Source: Helochares maculicollis (Eukaryota; Arthropoda; Insecta; Coleoptera; Hydrophilidae). From it: a DNA stretch of 58,497 bases. Positions 1 through 13,900 of the stretch are shown one piece after another. The stretch's first letter is position 1; every line of letters starts with the position of its first letter. Made by a program: the position numbers and the translations under genes. The stretch spans positions 1 through 58,497 of the forward strand of contig JAWQRO010000100.1 in the NCBI GenBank assembly GCA_033557835.1, in the 5' to 3' direction. Below the pieces are notes generated by a model, which saw only the letters and a program-made list of their open reading frames with translations, was not told where the DNA came from and searched no databases.

Positions 1-1840
1 ATATATCTTGAATAGAAGACCAACCGAAAATACGCAATTTCACTGAATATACACAAAATTATTATAATGATAACTACAAAAACTTCGAAAGATATAAGCA
101 ACAGCTCTAAAAAATATATTTTAATAAGAAATGAAATAAGCAACTATTTCTGTTGTAAAAGCAATCGTAAAACTCAAAATCAGATAGTTGTGTATATATT
201 ATCAATTAATTATTACAATAGGAAAGAAAAGGAGAAATGTGCTAAATGTTAGGAAAAAGACTGAAATATTTAAAGTACATCACGAAAATATATCCAAAAG
301 AAGAGAAAACTCATGGTCGAAAATCCCATGAGACATGTACGAGTGTTACAGTGGATACCTATGTAGATCAGCAATATCAAATTTAAAAATTTACAATGGC
401 ACAACTTAACATACTTGTATTCATGAAACCTTCAAGGTTACAAAATTTAGGGTGAATCTTTTGCAGTAGCTAAGATTAAATATAGTTAAGTATAAACTGA
501 ATAGTTCGGTATATTATATTAAACTTATTAGAATCAAAATCTGCAGAATAATACATTAAAAGTCAAAAGTTTTACCTACAGTTATAAAATCACAGTTTTT
601 CTGTTAGAAACAAAAAATTAGACAGACTATTTATAAAATCATAAAAATATAATAAAATAAAAATTGATAATTCTGTGCCTCTCGGGAACTTTTATCGGTC
701 AGAGTGTTTGAAAATTAACAAATAATCAAGAAAATATGAAAATATGCTTACAGACATTTTAATAAATGCACGCTAATTACTATAATGGCTCTGTTATGCC
801 AAATTTAGCACCAATATCAACTGGTATCGACTGTAATTACTAAAAGTGCTAATCTAATAAATAACGTTCAATCAATACCGATTTAATTCTCTTTTTCAAA
901 TATAAGAGTCAACTTGTGCTTCATGTATCGAAAATCAATCAAAAGTATTTACCGAACAAAGCGAGACAGAGTCAATTAAATAGTAAGAGTATCTACTTGT
1001 TTCATATTTCAAAGATATGAATCTCAATTTATATTCCATTACGCAGACTCTAACTTTTATAAGTTTTTGCTGAATATAAATCATTATTAATTAGTGAATG
1101 ATTTAAGAGCTTATTAAAGCATTATATTTGAAAAATAAGGTTACAAGAATATTTATTATTGCTATTATTGGTAGCATACACTTGCAGGAGCCAAACATCA
1201 ATGAAAATAAATAAGCAAATTCTTGTGGCGATCGAATAACTTACAAATATTATTTTTTGATGTTTTCAGAACTTGCCGTAAACTTAGCCATAGTATATTT
1301 AAAGCAGAATATTCGAAATTTCAGTTAAACATATAGAATTCATATCAAGTCAAAATGTCATATCTACAAACTTTGAACGGTTTTTAAGCTTTGTACAAAT
1401 CTACTTGATTTTATTTTAACGGCTGATTTTGGCATGTCTCAAAAGTTGATAAAGATTACAGTGTTACTGAAATAGTCGAATGCACACAGAAGGTATTTCA
1501 AAATAATCTAGCTTCGCGAGTCTTTAAAATGTGAATCTTTGTGTTTTAGTTTTGCTAAGTGTTGCCATTTTTAAGTTAGGCACAAAATTGGAAGCCAATA
1601 GATCTTTTTAAGCATCTGTATTGCTTGAAATTTGACTAACAATTACATCAGATGATTGATTTTGCTAAAATAGTCGTGAGCCATGTTTCATCAACCCATA
1701 TTTAATGGTTTTAAAATATTAAAATGGATTCATGAGTACTCAGAACATCTGAATATCGAAGTTACTTTGTTTCAATTCGTATAATATACAGAAATGTAAA
1801 TTTTCGTTCGGTAACCATAACATTTCATTTGGCAATTATC
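1..1840. other. AT-rich stretch without a recognisable gene
   Basis: I see no coding exon, RNA gene or mobile element that can be supported here. The last exon of the tandem CAP gene to the right should lie further left on the minus strand. I looked for its expected CAP signatures (GENI and a TQVVWKET-like motif) and did not find them, so that exon is probably beyond the window edge. Confidence 0.5.
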
Positions 1841-1923
1841 TCAGTTTATTGCTTATATTTGTCAATATTCTCAACAAACACTCAGTATTTAACAACGTTA
1901 CTAGTTTTATCAAAAATATAATA

Positions 1924-2145
1924 ATGACTTGGATTAAGTTTCGCCAAAAATTAACTATCAAAGACCTAGCAGCGACAATCAGCAATAACAGCCCAAAAGT
2001 AGAGCCTGGGAAGACGATCGCTGCGAAGATTCTACAGGATGTTTTAACAAGATTCAAAGCTTTACTATCGAAGATTCAAGGCATAAGCGTCGTGCAAACA
2101 CCCTACCTCAACGCTCAAGAGTTTTTCGTTGATTATGCGTTGTGA
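1924..2145 (+). CDS. Unclassified small ORF, about 73 residues
   Basis: An open frame from an ATG at 1924 to TGA at 2145 lies in a patch that is richer in G and C than its surroundings. The product would be basic, without signal peptide or membrane segment, and ends FVDYAL. I recognise no domain. The complementary strand is also open, so this could equally be a shadow or a scrap of an old transposon. It sits just beyond the 3' side of the CAP gene on the other strand. Nothing in the sequence gives a function and I consider it doubtful. Confidence 0.2.
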   Translation: MTWIKFRQKLTIKDLAATISNNSPKVEPGKTIAAKILQDVLTRFKALLSKIQGISVVQTPYLNAQEFFVDYAL

Positions 2146-2273
2146 GCTAAATAGTAATTTTGACTCTACTCAAACTTTCTGCCACCAATAGAAGCCTCAT
2201 AGAATGTATTCAGTATATATGAAATTTACCCAATATATAAAATAAGACATACTTAGTACCAGAAGATATTTAC

Positions 2274-3434
2274 CTCCTTATTCAGCTTCATCGCAGGCAC
2301 TCCATGTTTCCTCCTGTACTCATTATGCAATTTCAAACCATCCAACGCAAACTGGTCAAAATCACCCTGATCCCTAAAAATACTGTCGTTAACATCTCTG
2401 GAAGTAGCACTGGATATCAAATCATCCTCTTCTTTCTCTGAAACAGATCCACTCCGAACTAGAGGGGGAACATTCTCAGCGTAATGCCCCACAAAATTCC
2501 CAGCGGGGGAATAGTTTGCCACTACATAAATATACCCCTGTCGACTTTTAGCTATTCCTACCCCTAACAACTCGCTAGTTTTCCAAACTACTTGCGTAAA
2601 ATGGCCGGATTTCAGACTATTAGGTTCCCTTCCGAATGGATGGTGTTTATATTCTTCGTACCACGTATCGACGGGCGTGTGGCCCGTTATCGTGAAGTTA
2701 TGGTCGCTGGAATACATACAGTATATATTCTCCCCATAGGGCGAATTCTTCCTATGCTCTAAGTTATTTTTGGATGCCAAAATCTTGGCCCATTCCTCAC
2801 TAAACTTGCATAGTTTTCTATCTAGTTTCAAGGGAGCCACACCATGCCTCTTACGGTACTCGTTGTGCGCTTTCAAGAAATCTTGTTCAAAATCACCTTC
2901 TGTACCGTTAGAGACATTTTTCTGGCTTACACTAAGTTTGCTTAAGCTTTCAGACATTTTCTCGACTTGATTTCCATTTATTTCATCACTAAATCCCCCC
3001 ACTGGTGGTACGTTTTCGGCAAAATGCCCAATCATATTTCCTGGGGGTAAATAGTTCGCTACCACCACGATTTTTCCTCCATTTTTCGCAAAAGCCACCC
3101 CTAATTCTTTGGTCTCCTTCCAAACTACCTGAGTAAAATGACCAGAAAACAAACATCGAGGTTCTACCCCAAAAGTATGCTTCTCCACTTCATTATACCA
3201 GTTCTTAACGGGCTCATCACCTGTTATACTGATATTTGAGTTGGTGGAGGAAATGCAGTAGATGTTTTCTCCATATTCTGGATTTTTACTCGGCTCGAGT
3301 ACCATTCTTTTCGATAACAAATTTGCGTGGCTTTGGCTCAGTCGACACATTTCTTTATTTAATTTCAAGGGAGGCACACCATGTTTCTGCCTGTATTCGT
3401 TGTGTGCTTTAAGGCACTCTTGTTGGAATTCCAT
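2274..3434 (-). CDS. Tandem CAP-domain protein, GAPR-1-like, 3' end outside the window
   Basis: This 1161-base exon encodes 387 residues. CAP domain 1 spans about residues 1-147 (AHNEYR, YGENIYC, SGHFTQVVWKET, VVVANYLPPGN). Domain 2 spans about 182-330 with the same motifs (HFTQVVWKTSELLGVG). The first part of domain 3 starts at about 360 (LHNEYRRKHG). The exon closes after LNKE with a donor (GTAAAT), exactly where the homologous gene at 36-38 kb is split, so domain 3 must finish in a further exon left of the window. The CAP/SCP/PR-1 superfamily includes vertebrate GAPR-1, a Golgi-associated protein without signal peptide. Here too the start (MEFQQECLKAHNEYR) has no signal peptide, suggesting a cytosolic or membrane-face role. 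An acceptor (GTGTTTTAG) 16 bases before the ATG implies an upstream noncoding exon. No catalytic role is established for this subgroup. Confidence 0.85.
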
Positions 3435-3600
3435 TATTGGATTCTTCTTCTAAAACACAAAATAAATTACTGTAGCCTAATATTACGCTGGCTTAATTTA
3501 TATAATGTAGTTATCGTAAGAAATTTGTGTGCGTTCAGTTTGTTTTCGTAGTGACACTAGACCCATAAGAGGAAATTAATATTTTTTTAGGAGAAACAAT

Positions 3601-3606
3601 TTTATT
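3601..3606 (-). terminator. Polyadenylation signal of gene X
   Basis: AATAAA on the minus strand, 287 bases after the predicted stop of gene X at 3893. It lies before the tandem CAP exon begins, so the 3' UTR would end in the gap between the two genes. This is the first canonical signal downstream of the stop. Confidence 0.45.
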
Positions 3607-3892
3607 GAAGGTTAAAGCGTGTTGGTGTAATTTGCTTCGCTGGTTTTATGAGAGCAATAAAAAAAGATTTGCGGTAAACTAACATCTATTCTCCTAATGC
3701 AGTATCAAATAACATTTTCACATTTGTCGGCCGCATTTTTTCTCCATAAAAATTGTTTGCCCGCCTTTGTTATTTTTACATTTGGAAATTTATCTGAGTT
3801 TGAGCGTGCGAATTCCGGCGTGAAAAACATATAAAATGTTTGCTCAAATGTTATTATCTCCTGGAGATACGATCCCCTCTCTCTTAGCTTTT

Positions 3893-6800
3893 TTACTTTT
3901 CCCACCCATAATTTTCCTTTCTCTAAAAGCTTCAAGGGAGATAAAAGGGGAGATGTCTCGAATTGATGGATGTTAGTTTAGATCGAGGCCGGTTTAGATA
4001 TGGTCGAAATGTGCACTTAAACAAGGGACAGAAGGGTTGTAACGGGATTTGGGAAACTACGACGACGTTAGGTCGTTATCTATAGTACATGAGTCATGTG
4101 GTCATTGGTCATTAGCCCATCGTGAAAACAAGGGATCACAAGTAATTGATGCAACTTTTTTAGTTCCTCTCAAAATTTTAATGAACGAGTTTTAGGTTTT
4201 TAAAGCTAGAAACGAACTGTTAATAATCAAGATTTTAATGAAATCGACAATTGGTCGATTTTTCAGTAAAAAGAAATCACAAAGGGTTTCATATAGTTAC
4301 AAACGTTCTTACCGTAGCACTAAGTTTTCTAGTAGGAGTCTTGATCCTTTCCACTAACGAACCATACAGCTCTGGTGGTAGCTTTTCTTGGCAGTCTTTC
4401 TTTTCTGTGGTTATTTTACATTCAGTTTTTGGACCTCTGAACGTTTCGATCGTTTCTCTCGTTATCGTTTCTAGTTTTGGATTCTGAAAATTGACACACA
4501 AATGAGGAGATTTTAGGGGTAGCAGTAGAGTTTTTATGCCATAAGAACTTATAATATTAAGTATCTTTTACGGCAAATAAAGAGCAACACTCAATGATGA
4601 TGACTACAGGACTAAATTGTGATTCTTAACTATTAGTGCTACTTAAAGCTTGTGACAAGGGGATAAAAACAAACAATGCCAAGGTTTTAGTTTTTAATTT
4701 CCATTATTTTTACGTAATACTAACTAATTTTCTGTTATTACTACTTTAAAGCTTGTGTCATTGTATGGTGCAAATTATATGTTAGGTGAGCAGATAGGAT
4801 ACAGTAATTATGGAAGTTAGCCAATTTAGTTTAATAATCTAAAGGTTACTTAGGTTCAAAATCTGCAAAAATTTGGCTATTTGTGGTGGAATTTTTTAGC
4901 TTAGATTTTGACGGACTTTTATAATTCTATTGAAAATTGCCCATCTATAAGTGAGGTAATTTATACAATACTACAACCATCACAGAAGCGGCAATTGTTT
5001 TCGGTTGGACTATCATGTAATTGCTTGAGTTCAGCGCTGTTGAGGTGAACAAAAGCTTGTAAGCCGTCCTTCATAAGTAGCTTTGCTTCGTCAAAATTTA
5101 TCTTAAAGCTATACACTGAGGAGTTTTAAATGATATTGTAAAGATTATCAGTGGCGTAATATCATTATCTGTTGCTAGGGAGCTATCGTCTGCGAATATG
5201 AGGTCCACCAAATGATGTTTCTCGCAGAGCTGAATATCAGTTTTTATTTCAAAAGCCTTTCTCATAATGGGGCTCATCACGATATTGCTTCTAGAGTATT
5301 TTTCCAATGATCAAATTTTTCTTCTAAATTGCAATGCTTGAGCTTCTATACCACCGCAAATAAAGAAAATAACAATGAACGTCGGTCTTAAGTGGACATT
5401 ATTCATTAGCTACAGGATGAAACTTTGTCAACGACTTTTTTATTTGAGAACTTTACTTTAAACATTGAGCAACGTATAGTTCTAGACATAAAAAGATGAA
5501 TTTATGTACTAGGTTGTATCAACTTGGACTAAACTTTTGTAATTCCAGTCTCGGTGCAAGAGTATTGGCTGAAGAGACTTTACGACAGATTACCAATGCG
5601 AATACAGCTATCGACAGATTTCATAAATGAATGCAGAACATCTCTAAATAGGAAGCAACAAGTAATATGGACATTTTTGAAGCAACCATATGAAAAGTAA
5701 TAAGGCACATTTACATTTTCATAGACCTGTATTAAGCAAAACTTCCAAATTTTGGAGCACGAAAAATCTACTCCTTTTCAAAAGAAAAACATTTAGTGTT
5801 AAATATAGGCCAATATAGTAAGCAACATAGAAGATGGTGTACATTAACAAATCATCACTGGCGCAATGTACCGAATGATGAGAAGGAAGTTTTATGCCTG
5901 ACAATTGAGAATCATACAAAACTATGATTTCACTAGTATTGAGTTACATCACAAGCAGTTAAAGAGAGTATTCGAGAACTTTTTAGTCAACGGCTATATT
6001 TGTAAATTACAATTTTTATTTGACCCTATTGTTCCCTAGATTTGACAATGGACGATTTCTTTTTTCAAGACTTCTTATAAGACCGAACTTACATGAACAA
6101 ATCAAAACCAATTGCAGAGCTTAAACAAAATATACGACCAAAAATATCAAATACAGAGGAAAAAACGTTTGTGATAATAGAATCGAAATTGCATTAAAAA
6201 GAACAATTATTCGTTGACAAAAAAACGCTGGTTATTTAACCGGATTTTCACGCATACACATAGAGAGCTAAGTTAACAAAGTACATTTCATGTAATATAT
6301 GTTTTTAATATTATCCATACTACATCAATATGTCAAACTTATCCTACTCTGCCTATAGTTATTGTTGTTCGTTAATAAGTACATAATTGTGTTTACCGCT
6401 GTTCCTTAAATTGTACAAAGAAAGTCATGTTTAAGTAACTTTACAAATCTATTTTTTGGAAAGCCATACTAAGAAGTGAACGTGTTAAAAAGATTTCAGC
6501 CGATAAACAATGGTTCCGTACTTCAATAGTGGGGAAGAAGTCAGGAGTTTTTTAAATGTTGGTACTCAAAACTTCTAAATGAAATAATATCAATACTGCA
6601 AGAAAGACTAACAATTCTTTTCTTTGTCTAATAGCACTGTATATCACGAATTATACATTTTATAAACATTCAATATCATAAACCAGCTTTTTCCTGTATT
6701 AATACTCCTTAGATTACACATTGAGGGTATCTTAATAGTCCTGCGTATCTAAATTAGATGAAATTTCATTAAATATGTTGTTTTGTTTGGCAGTCTACAG

Positions 6801-9800
6801 CTTAAATATTGTATATGTTTTGATTAAAAGTACACACAGTGTATGTCGGCAACAGTTATGAAACTACGTGAATCATGGTTTGCTAAACATGTTCTAATAA
6901 TATCAATCACATTAAATCCTAAATAAAAATTTTTATACAGTAATTAAAAACATTTTAGATGCTTCGTTCTATCGGCAGTGCTACTGTAAAATATGCATTC
7001 AACAAGAAAGAAAAGTGTTCGATAGGTATCGGAGCATTTTATTAGATTGGCAGTGAAAGCGTTAACAAATTTACTTAGCTTCCTAACAAAAGAATAAGTT
7101 TGTTCACTGGTATGACTCAGGAACAGAGCTTATCCACAGAGACAACAATAAACAAACAAAATTAAGACCAGGCGTTATGCTTTAATAGTCTTGAAATCAA
7201 AAGCGCTTTACTAAGCAAGCTAACCTGTTTATATTTAAAGTACTGGTTTTTTTTCTTTCTATTTTTTGTATCAATGCCAACAACAAACCTTCATGTAACT
7301 AAATTATGTTACATTTTCATACTAGTTGAGGATAACTTCCCAGATTGACTAGCATAAAATTTTCATGGCGAAGCACAACCCTTGGCTTATAAACAAGAAT
7401 GCAGGAAACAACCTGAAATTCCAAGCTTTGTATACAGGATGTTTCGTTAATTTTTCATGAAATTGCGCAGTTCGGGTGAGACTGAATTGTAAATTAGCGG
7501 CCGCTCTAAATACAAACACGCCACACAGTTGGGATCACCACATAGGCGATATCGTGTTATTTCATAGGACTATTGTGCTAGTAATGATCATTTTAAATTT
7601 TTATAAATAAATTTGTATTTCAACTTCGTGGATGATGATTTTGTGTTGCCATTTGTAAATTTGCGTAGTGCTATAGATAGAAACTGAATAGGCTAGAATT
7701 AATAAGAGCACAATATTTATAATTTATAATATTTAATACTATAGTGAATAATTGAATCAGAACTTAACCAGAAAGCAAGATATCGCTCTCTCCTGACTTT
7801 TTAGATGTGCAATTTTCACTCTGTATAATAAAGAGCTTCGTGTCATTATGGAATCTCTGCTTGTGGTGTCACAGTTTTACGCTAAAAAACATTTCTGGAA
7901 AATTCAACTCACCTCACCATCGCGCATGGAAGTAAAAGTTCTTTGATCGGTCTTCCTCACCATAACAATCCTGCTGGATCCATCGTGACCATGAGCGGTT
8001 TTGCGAAATCGATGCAAATCCGTCAAACTCTCCGGATACCCAGATTTTCTCCTGCACAAAAACAATTCAATTGCATAACACATTTTTTTATAAACAATAA
8101 AAACAAAACGCAACAACTAAATCACCGAGTTAAGTCGCATAAAATTACACCTAAACCACTTGTTATTGTTTTCTTTGCTGCAAGATTTATAAAAATTATA
8201 CAAAAAATATTTAATATTACCACAAGATTAAAATGTCATCCATGGTGAAGGACTAAGCTCCAATTGACGTTAGAAAATGAACTTGCGCGGCATGAATCTT
8301 GTTACACAACTAATATACGTATGTATTATTTGCAACCAAATTACACTTAATTACATTTTATTAGATTCACCAACTAAAAAAACACGTTAATTTAGAAAAA
8401 CGGGTATCAATTATGGTACTAAGAGCAGTTCAGCGGCTACGCAGCGGTCAAAGTGGACTCTCGGCTCGGCACGCGATTCTTGAAACGTAGAAAAGTAGAA
8501 CGAAAAAACCGATAAATACTAATAAGAACAGCTAACCGGCGACCGATGGAAAACACCGCCGAAATCACGCACTTTTACTTAGTTCGTAATATTAATTTAT
8601 TTGTGTGCACCATGTACACAGTATCAACTACAAACGTACACAATATCGATTATTGAGAACACGCGCGCTTGTGTTTTCCTTTCCAAATTTACTCCTTGTG
8701 GAAAGCGAGCACTTCCTTTTCGAAAACCAGGAGAAGCCGACACTGTGTAAATAAACGGAAGCGAGTTACCGGGGAAGTGATCTGTAATTTTCATTGAATA
8801 AAAAATTGACTCGCTTAAGCCAACGAAGTGTGCTTGAAAAGCTTGGAAAATATTTCGGGATAAAATTGGATTAACTGATTGATTTCGGGCTTAGTTGGTA
8901 CCGAGCCGTGATTAAGCGGAGTAGGAGTCATGTTCGAATGGTAAAGCGGCTAGCTTTGGGTGCTTTACCTGCTCGTGGTGTTGAAAAGAGTGTGAACAAC
9001 GTTGTTAGGGATCGCCAAACGATGTCTCTACATTATTTACAGTTTTTCTACAGCATTGATTACTCTGCACCTAGACTCGTCCCAATAATTATACGTAACA
9101 TCCTTATTTATTCATAGATTTTTGAAAATTTCTAGTGCCCCAAGCATTGACTTTTTAGTGATTTTTAATGCGATCGCATTGCTCGCTGGAGTTACAAATA
9201 AAGATGTATTTATGCATCCTTGGCGCAATACCTTTCCAATCTTCGTTCCGTTTTGGTAGCCAAGTGTGACAAATTTTAGCTCTGCTTATACATAGATTAC
9301 GGGAATATAGTGCATTGATGTGCGCTACTATGTATTTTTATTTGGTCTGTGTGCCATGATAACTGGTTATATACAGCTATGGCGGAAAAAACAGCGGCTT
9401 TTTTAATACATTTCATCGTTCAGTTAGACGTTTGCAGTTGCAGAAGAAAGAGACGATCGAAATTGCTAAAACTGACAATTTATAGCTCTACAAAAATATA
9501 GCTTGGTCAAAAAACTAACATTTCTAAATTACTCTCAAATATAATTGAGTAAAAATGTGCGTTTAAGATATTTCAAATAGAAAGGAGTCTAATTAGTCAA
9601 GAAGTGCACTTTTCTTGCTGCCACTGCGCCTCTGCTCGTTTCGCTATGAAAACATTTCATAACAATGGTTATTTTAAAATAACTCAAAGTATAAACAATA
9701 CAATAACAGTTCTCTTATCTAAAAATTTGCTAGAGCACACATAAGCAGATCATGTCTAAAGGTGGAAAAGCGTGTCGCAACCTTCAGAATAAAAATAGTA

Positions 9801-10937
9801 GCTACTTGAAAAAACTGAATTTATGAAAATAATTAATTATTAAAGTTGATTGAAAGTAATAATTTTATTAATTAAATGTAGAAACAGTATTTGTACATTA
9901 ACTAACCAATATACCATCATTAATTTTTAGATTTCTGTATATTCCCTGAAGTATAATCTATAGAGAAATTATGGCGATCATGAAAAAATTAAAATTTTGA
10001 CGCATTTGAAGACCTCTTAGTTCTCATTCATATTTTTCATTTGTCGCCTATGTGTGTTGATATAAACAACGCAACAATGATTGGACCCTTTGAGCTGGTC
10101 AAATTAAATTTTATATACGTCTAATATATCAAATCTGCCATCATTTAGAGCGTAACAAAACCATTGAAAATCCAAATTTAAAACGGGAAATTTTATATTT
10201 TGTGGACTAAAATATAATCTCTCCAAATTTTTGATGTTTATTAAATTTTTCTATAAAGAAACAGCCTCGCTACTTGACATACAATATACAAGACATGGGG
10301 TAAACACTTGAAATCTCAAAACATCGAAGTTGCGCTTTGCTTCACTCAGCACAACTTATTTGTTCCAGGCCCACTATCAAGAAGGTCAACTTTGCTTAGA
10401 ACTTTTAAAGATGTAATGGTTGTGCTTCGCTTCGTTCGACACACGTGCGCAAAATTAATGTATCCTTATTTAATCTATTCTAAGAGCAATGAAACTCTTC
10501 ACCTTTGAAAAGTGTCTACTAAGCTTTCAGTATTAAGAAACCTAGTGATTCTGTCTTATTTGACTGCGTCTCATTTTTCGCTAATTAAGAACGTCCAGCT
10601 TTGGTACGTCTCCGCTAATAATTCTCTTTTGTACAGCAGGAAGACATTAGCTGATTTATGCACTAATTTTACTCTATAACAAAGTTGCTAGTAATTTTCT
10701 TAAGCTTTTACATTGGTTGTTCTATAAATGTTTTAATAGTTATTTAAAATACCATTTTGACTATGCTTACATTTTTGTTTAATACGTTAATCAAAGATTT
10801 AAAATATATTTAGTCGTAGAATTTAATGCTTATTTGAAAAGCACATTTATATTTAAAAATCTGGGGTGTCTACTCAACATTCTCTTATACATATACGCTC
10901 ATAAAAAAGTGAATTTGTCTAGTGATGTAAAACTAAT

Positions 10938-10984
<47 letters not shown>

Positions 10985-13900
10985 GTTTGAGGCCTATAAT
11001 AATGTATTTTAAGGTTGAAGCAAAAGGTAAAAAAATTTTTAACTGTCGACTATTTCTTTGAATCACAGTACGTAATAAATGTGCCATTTTGCTTAGCAAT
11101 TAAGATATTTACGTAAGCGTTTTACATTCAGAAACGTATTTCTTACGACTGAAACTGTAATAAAAATTTATAATAGAATAGAACCATAAAAATTAATGGA
11201 AAACTTTAAATATGATTTAAAAACATTGAAATGTAGGAAATGTATATTTAGAATTTGAAAAATATACCAGATTTAAAATCCATAGAGTTTGAAATTCTTA
11301 TGCAGAAATCTGAAAAGCTCATAAAGAACCAAACTTGACCACATTCTTCAGAAATCATAAACGTCAAGGTTCCTCTCTCATCCACAAAATGCGCGTTAAT
11401 TTAGTGTGTCAAATCGTAAAGTATATAGAGTCTACTTGCTATATTTTACTCTTAGTCGTGATTTAATATTACATTTCTTTTTCTTTTAAGTACCTATAAA
11501 TCGCACAATTAAATATGTCAGTATATTTCCTGAATCTGAAACACTTGGTATAAACTTACTATTTTATAGATATTTGATATCAAGGTTTATTATAAATATT
11601 CATATAAATATAATAATGAATATTTTTGCACTACATACATGTATACGGAAATGTTAAGTGGTGATATTTTGCTAAGCAATTAAGATATTGTCTTTATGAA
11701 AGCTTCTAGTGTGGAAAATATACGAACATAAGGATCCTCGCATTCACAAATGAAGCCTATTTACTCTTGAAACGAAAACGTGATTACAGAAGATAGGTAA
11801 GATGAACCTACTGCCGTTCATCTTTATTGGAAGATATCTATTTACTAACATTCATCGCTATTCCTTCTTCGTAAGACTCATATAGATTTTAATATAAAAT
11901 CGTGAACAAGCAGCCGTGTAAGTGGAGCAAATCAAAACCCATAAAGCGTTACAAAAATGAACACGATTTACAACTAACTACATACCACAGACATCTTATT
12001 TTTAAATAATAATAATAATACATAATTATAATTAATAAGAAGGCTCATCCTCTGCATCCATAACCCATATCTACACAACACGAAACCAAATCATTTAAAT
12101 GCAATGACCGTATAACCTAAAAAAAATTACTATCACGCTTCAATCCGCCTATAGAATATGACTTATACATGGATATCGTTCCCGCCGTTCGCACCGTATT
12201 TGTACTATGAAGAAATAACAACGTGTTGTACGCACATAATATAAAAGTGAAATATAGTCACGTTTAACATAATTGTTGCTTCGAGACTTTATGGTTTGGA
12301 ATCCAAATAAAATGATCTCAGCTACGAAATTAATTAAATAGAAATTGGTTTCAGTTTTCCAAAACTTTATTTGTAATTTTTTATTAAAGTTAAAACGCTT
12401 TGTCTTGCTGAATTTGAATAGATATGTATGTGACACTCATCCATGGTACACATTTTGTAAAAAAGGTAAAGATCATTTAAAAAATATTTTTAATTGCAAT
12501 CAGTATTCGAATATTAGTATGCATTGTTAAGAATGCTGTAGTCCCTGCAATATTTGTGTGATTTGTTGTTACAAGTTGTGCTATTTGGGTTTCTAAAGCA
12601 GCAATCGCATAAAAAATCAGGTATTAAAATTAGATAAAATAGTTAAAGTAAACTCGTGATCCATAAATCATATGTAGACTCTGGAGCAATATGGAAACAT
12701 ATTTACTTCTTCACTTATTGACGACATTTATAGAGCTGTACGTAAAAGAAAAAAATTACAGAGGTGGTCAGATATAGTAAAATTTAGGCAATATTATCAA
12801 AAGGACACTGCTGTTATAGAGTAAACCCCTTAATAGCAGCTTCGTTAAAATTTACATAACTGATCATAGCGTTGTAAAGATTACAGAAAATGATATATTT
12901 CTATTACTAAAACTAGTTAAAAATATTGACAAAGTAATTATAGCTGGAAATAGAATTCGCAACTTGATAGTAATACTATCAAAAAAGGAGGTCCATTAAA
13001 TTAATTAGAAATTTACTCGACTTCAAAGAATGAAGCGAAATCTAAATAAGCAAATAAGATAGCAGTAATTTAACAAGAGACAGTCCAAATTGTTAGGATA
13101 CTCTCAAAACATTGAAGAAAATTCAGTTCCACAAATTATATCTTCGAAGTATTGGAAGACAATCGAGATACTTAGCCTAATATAAAATTAGTCGAAGTTA
13201 AATGAGTACAATTTGAAAGAACTAGCTAAGAGGTGCAAAAACTCTACAGGAATATTAAGCATAAGAAAAATAACTTTTTAAAATTAATTACGAATAGTTG
13301 CTGTTTTAAAATGTACTTCCTTTCAACTCACTTGTTGAATTATTAATTGGAAAAAAGTGAAGGTACAAAATGCCTCTTGCTCAATTGCTGTGTACAGGAT
13401 AAAAAATAATACCACAATTAACCGAACAACTATTATTTTGATTTCCTATTAGATTCAGCAAAATCTGAAAGCATATTATTGGATTCCTGTATAGTTTATA
13501 GATATCGTTTACTAGAACCTTTAGTTGATAAAATATTAAGAAATCGCCACAGCCAATTTTTATTTATAATTAAGTAATTACTGTAGTGCGGCATTCAAAC
13601 TAAAGTGTCAGAAGTTTGTTTTATTAAAATACTTTTATAGCGCTTAAATTTAAAATATAAAAAATGTGCCTTTTCGCTCCACAATGAAACTAGTTAATTA
13701 GCTTCCTTCTGACTGGTAGTCTATTCTCTGGATCATTCTTGTCATAGTCAGCTGCGACTACACATACTAATATTATTGTACGAACTGATTTGCATACAGC
13801 CTCAAAGCTCAGCGATGCTGTGATACTGGTTGTCATTCAGGACTTTCCTACGTCTGAACAAAACTTTGAGAACTTCTTGCAGCGCTTCAAACGATAGCTG

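Noticed and set aside
3705..3935. 76-codon minus-strand frame as a separate gene
   Set aside because: Its frame needs a phase-1 entry. The acceptor at 3923 joined to the preceding exon in phase 0 reads a short tail ending at 3893, which completes gene X; the longer frame is most likely its 3' UTR.
10943..10982. AT-rich tract as a replication origin or matrix attachment site
   Set aside because: It is a plain dinucleotide microsatellite; nothing else supports a special role.
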